From Rhodanobacteraceae bacterium (GTDB lineage Bacteria; Pseudomonadota; Gammaproteobacteria; Xanthomonadales; SZUA-5): a stretch of 22,622 nt of DNA. Location: positions 1 through 22,622 of the forward strand of contig JADKFD010000047.1 of the NCBI GenBank assembly GCA_016717705.1, written 5' to 3'. A program made the translations under genes and the position numbers. Of the stretch, positions 18,886 to 22,622 are shown piece by piece (positions within the stretch are counted from its first letter, which is position 1; every line of letters starts with the position of its first letter). The notes beneath the pieces were generated by a model. The model saw nothing but the letters and a program-made list of their open reading frames with translations, was not told where the DNA came from and did not search any database.

Positions 18886-21800
18886 ATGCCCCGCACCGAG
18901 CCCATTCCGCAGCCCAAGGGCGACCCGTTCATCGGCAACATGCGCGCCATCGACGGCGACGCGCCGATGCAGGGCTTCATGCGGCTGGCCCGCATCCATG
19001 GCCCGATCTTCCAGCTCGAGTTCTTCGGCAAGCCGCTGATCCTGGTCAGCTCGCGGGGAGATCGTCAACGAGCTGTGCGATGAAAAGCGCTTCGACAAGC
19101 GGGTGCATGCCACCTGAAGAACATCCGCGATTTTGCCGGCGACGGCCTCTTCACCGCGCGCACCGAAGAGCCCAACTGGGGGCAAGGCGCACCGGCTGTT
19201 GATGCCGGCATTCGGCCCGCTGGGAATCCGCGGCATGTTCGACCAGATGCCGACATCGCCGACCAGATGCTGATGCGCTGGGAGCGCTTCGGCCCCGACA
19301 ACGGGATCGAGGTCACCGAGGACACGAGCCGCCTCACGCTCGACACGATCGCGCTGTGTGCATTCGACTACCGCTTCAACAGCTTCTACCAGCGCGAGAT
19401 GCACCCGTTCGTGGGCGCGATGGTCGAGGCGCTGTCGAATCGGGCGCGCGCGAACGGCGGCCCGACATCGCCAACAAGCTGATGCTGCGCACGCGCCGGA
19501 CCTACGGAGGACAACCTGCACATGATGCGCGAGGTGGCCGACGGCCTGATCGCCGAGCGCAAGCGCGACCCCAACGGCGCCAGCAAGAAAGACCTGCTGG
19601 GCCTGATGCTGCAAGGCCGCGACCCGGTGACCGGCGAGGGCCTGTCGGACGGAGAACATCCGCTACCAGCTGGTCACCTTCCTGATCGCCGGCCATGAAA
19701 CGACCAGCGGCCTGCCGTCGTTTGCGACCGCTTCCTGTGCAAGAACCCGCCGGTGCTGGCCAAGGCGCGGGCCGAGGTCGATGCTGCATTCGGCAACGAG
19801 ATGCTGCGCATCGAGCACCTGGCCAAGCTGCGCTACATCGAGCAGATCCTGATGGAGACGCTTGCGCATCTGGCCCACCGCGCCGGCGTTTGCGCTCAAG
19901 CCCTATGTGAAGACACGCTGCTGGCCGGGCGTTACGCGCGCGCAAATGGGACACGGTGATGGTGCTGGTGCCGATGCTGCACCGCGACACCAAGGTCTGG
20001 GGCAACGATGTCGAGGCGTTCAGGCCCGAGCGCTTCGAGCCCGACACCTTTGCCGCGATGCCGCCCAATTCATGGAAGCCGTTTGGCATCGGCCAGCGCG
20101 CCTGCATCGGCCGCCCGTTTGCCATGCAGGACGGCGCAGCTGCTGCTGGCGATGATGCTGCAGCGCTTTGACCTGATCGAGGACGATCCGTCGTACCAGC
20201 TGCAGGTGTCGGAGACGCTGACGCGCAAGCCCCATGGCTCGCATCCGCGCCAGCCGCGCGGCAGCGCATCGTTCAAGGCCCGCAGCGCGTTCCGCACCGG
20301 CCACCACGGCCAAGCCAGCGCAGACACCTGCCGCGGCCAAGACAGCGCCGGTCGGCCAGACAACGCCGCTGCTGGGTGCTGTACGGATCGAACACCGGAT
20401 CGGCCGAAGCCTTTGCCGAGCGCATCGCCAGCGACGCGCCGCAACAGGGTTATGCGGTGCAGGTGGCGCCGCTGGATGAACACACGGCCGGCTGCCGACC
20501 GACGGCGGTGGTGCTGCTGACGGCATCGTATGAAGGCCAGCCGCCCGACAACGCACGCCAGTTTGCGGCCTGGCTCGACAGCCAGGGCGCCGATGCGCTG
20601 AAGGGTGTGCGTTATGCCGTCTTCGGCTGCGGCAACCGGCAATGGGCGCGCACCTACCGGGCCGTGCCCAAGCGCTTTGATGCCGCGCTTGAGGCAGCCG
20701 GCGCCACGCGCATCAAGGACCGTGGTGAGACCGATTCGGGCGGCGACTTCTTCGGCGCCTTCGATGACTGGTATGCCGGCCTAGGGACGAACTGGGCAAG
20801 CCGCCCGGCAAGGAGGTCAGCGCTTGCGCCGACCGGCGGCCAGCTCGATGTCGAGATCGTCAACACCGGTCGCACGTCGATCCTGCGTCATGCGAGCTCG
20901 AGTACGGCGAGGTGGTCGAGAACCTCACGAGCTGGTCGACATGAAGTCGCCGCTGGGCCGCCTTTGAAGCGCCACGATCGACATCGCCGCTGCGCCTAGG
21001 GCATGAGCTACCGTGCCGGCGAACATATCTGGCCGTGCTGCCGCACAACCCGATCGGCGTCGTGATGCGCGCGCCTCAAGCGCTTCGGCCTGGCGCTCGG
21101 ACAGCCAGGTGGTGATCAGCAAGCCCGGAGACCAGCATCACCCCGCAAGCGGGTGGTCCAGACGGCCAGCGAGCTGTTGTTCCACTACTGCCGAGCTTGC
21201 CCAGCCGGCCACCCGGGCCCAGGTCGTTTAGCTGGCCGTCGCCACCTGCCGCCCGCCCGAAAAGGCCGAGCTTGACCAGCTGGCCGACGACGCCGCCCTA
21301 CCACCAACAGGTGCTGGGCAAGCGCCCGAGCGTGCTCGACCCGCTGGAACGGTTTGCGTCGTGAGTTGAGCTTCGGCGCCTTCCCTCGCGATGCGCCGTT
21401 GCCGACCATGGCGCGGCAGTATCGGGATCTCGTCGTCGCCGTTGCGGGGATGCCAACCGCCGCACGCTGACGGTGGCGGTGGTCGATGCGCCGGGCGCAT
21501 CCCGGGCCAGGGCCGCTACCAGGGCATGGCCTCGCTGGCACCCGGCCAATTGCTCGCCGGGGGAACCAAGGTGGCGGTGGTGGTGCGGACGTCGAACGAA
21601 CACTTCCACCCGCCGGCCGAGTCCGCTGACGCCGATGGTCATGGTCTGTGCCGGTACCGGGCTGGCGCCGTTCCGCGGCTTCCTGCAAGACCGCGCGGTG
21701 CAGGCCGCCAACCGCCAGAAGGTGGGGCCGGCGCCGCGCTGTTCTCGGCTGCGACCATCCCGATGTCGACCACATCTACAAGGATGAGTTGGCCGGCTGG

Positions 21801-22094
21801 GAGGCGGCGGGCGTGGTCAGCGTGCGGCCCGCGTATCGAAGGCGCTGCAGGGCGAGGTGACGTTTGTGCAGTATCCGGTCTGGCAAGACCGCGCCGACAT
21901 CGCCGACCTGTTCCGAAGCGCGCCAACGTGTACGGTTTCGTGGCGACGGCAAGCGCATGGCGCCCGCCGTAAGCGACACCTTCACTCCGCATCTACCGGG
22001 AGGCGGTGGGCGTGACGGCCGAGACCGCCGAAGCCTGGTTCGAGGGCAAGGTGGGTGTGCGACACCGGGCGTTAGGTGCCGGATGCTCGCCTGA
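18886..22094 (+). pseudogene. CYP102-type self-sufficient cytochrome P450/NADPH-P450 reductase fusion (P450 BM3-like), heavily frameshifted as sequenced
   Basis: ATG 18886 has AGGAGA upstream and starts MPRTEPIPQPKGDPFIGNMR, the CYP102 proline-rich entry. Haem domain landmarks: I-helix AGHETTSG (~19688-19711), K-helix E-T-L-R (~19853-19868, across a shift), and haem-ligand loop FGIGQRACIGRPFAMQD (20082-20132), whose Cys binds iron. An Ala/Pro linker (~20240-20370) leads to the FMN domain with LYGSNTGSAEAFAERIA (~20379) and ASYEGQPPDNA. The FAD/NADPH domain has VMVCAGTGLAPFRGFLQDRA (~21640-21700) and a HPDVDHIYKDELAGWEAAG segment, ending near TGA 22092-22094. The span of ~1069 codons equals the usual ~1050-residue family length. 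More than twelve single-base indels split the frame, yet residues between them remain conserved. Known members hydroxylate medium/long-chain fatty acids with NADPH. Confidence 0.88.
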
Positions 22095-22127
22095 CCGGCG
22101 GACCTGAACACGGGAGCTTGCAGCGAT

Positions 22128-22622
22128 ATACACACCGACGAGATCACCGAGCATCAGACGCGCTCGGACCGCCACACGACGTGCATTACCTGGCCTGTGG
22201 GCCGGGCTGACGGCACGCCGGTCATCTTCTTGCACGGCTGGCCCGACCTGGCGCTCGGCCGGCGGCACCAGCTGCCGGCTCTCGGGCGCGCTGGTTTTCG
22301 TGCCCTGGCCCCTGGACATGCGGGGTTATGGCCAGTCGACTGTGCATCCGGCCAAGACCGACTATGCACTCGAAGCGCCTGCGTGGCCGACATGCTGGAA
22401 CCGCTGGCCCGACCGGGCGCGAGGCGGTCGGCGTCGGCCACGACCTGGCGCGCCGGTGGACCGGCCGATCGCGTCTGCACCATCCGAGCGCACGCTGGCG
22501 GTGGCCGCGCTGTGTGTGCCCTACATGCCGCAGGGCATGTCGCCGCCGAAGCTGGATCGAGCTGGTCGACCGCAAAGGTTCACTAATCCATCGAGTTTCC
22601 ATCGGCCAGTGGGACTACCAGC
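22128..22622 (+). pseudogene. Alpha/beta hydrolase, epoxide hydrolase-like, partial at window end and frameshifted
   Basis: The N-terminal part of an epoxide hydrolase-type alpha/beta hydrolase can be followed across frames. The oxyanion motif appears as VIFLHGWPDLALG (~22222-22260), followed by a D-M-R-G-Y-G-Q-S stretch (~22316-22340), a GHD nucleophile elbow (~22436-22444, distorted by a shift) and AALCVPYMPQGMSPPK (~22507-22555). HGWP plus GHDWG is the signature of soluble epoxide hydrolases and related haloalkane dehalogenases. Several single-base indels break the frame, and the C-terminal half lies beyond the window. The start is uncertain: no ATG precedes IHTDEITEHQTRSDRH, where an ATA stands at the expected start position after GGGAG. 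It follows the P450 by about 33 bases, probably in one transcript. Confidence 0.72.

Noticed and set aside
19267..20999. Separate genes for a P450 fragment and a flavodoxin-like protein
   Set aside because: The order haem domain, linker, FMN domain and FAD/NADPH domain and the total length match one CYP102-type gene; the splits are single-base indels.

Overview
The window is GC-rich throughout, with typical beta-proteobacterial gene content. The phasin-like protein, the oxoprolinase/biotin-carboxylase operon and the insertion-sequence types all suggest Burkholderiales. This is inferred from protein resemblance; there is no rRNA or other marker gene. I see no tRNA, rRNA or CRISPR array.

Region 1 (1-3730, plus strand) is a tightly overlapping operon: the end of pxpA, a fused pxpB-pxpC (5-oxoprolinase), and a biotin carboxylase fused to a biotin carboxyl carrier domain. 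Both junctions are ATGA overlaps. Region 2 (3731-6708) holds a probable small minus-strand gene and then a plus-strand unit: a phasin-like protein, a small coiled-coil protein, a TetR regulator and an alpha/beta hydrolase. A perfect 18-bp palindrome lies upstream of this unit and is a good candidate TetR operator.

Region 3 (6841-9870) is a scar. It contains a GNAT acetyltransferase, the C-terminal piece of an M20 amidohydrolase, a 1.66-kb IS3-family element with an in-frame fused transposase, and the C-terminal piece of a VOC/glyoxalase-like protein. The two gene pieces run outward from the two ends of the IS, and no target duplication is visible.

Region 4 (10000-15936) is a neutral-lipid cluster. 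A minus-strand operon (alpha/beta hydrolase, lipase-like hydrolase, WS/DGAT wax ester/triacylglycerol synthase, HSL-type esterase) diverges from an AraC-family regulator. The lipase-like hydrolase is a paralog of the hydrolase in region 2, so regions 2 and 4 may be halves of one storage-lipid locus split by the region 3 scar.

Region 5 (15984-22622) holds a DadA-like D-amino-acid dehydrogenase, a TPP-dependent enzyme cut off at its 5' end by an IS91-type transposase remnant, a complete self-sufficient CYP102-type (P450 BM3-like) monooxygenase-reductase, and the start of an epoxide-hydrolase-like protein running off the end.

A strong caveat applies from about 11.7 kb onward. Most genes there carry single-base insertions or deletions, rising to more than a dozen in the P450, while the protein sequence between them stays well conserved. 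Nothing comparable occurs in the first 11.6 kb. This pattern fits declining sequence accuracy toward a contig end better than biological decay, so the 'broken' genes may be intact in the organism.
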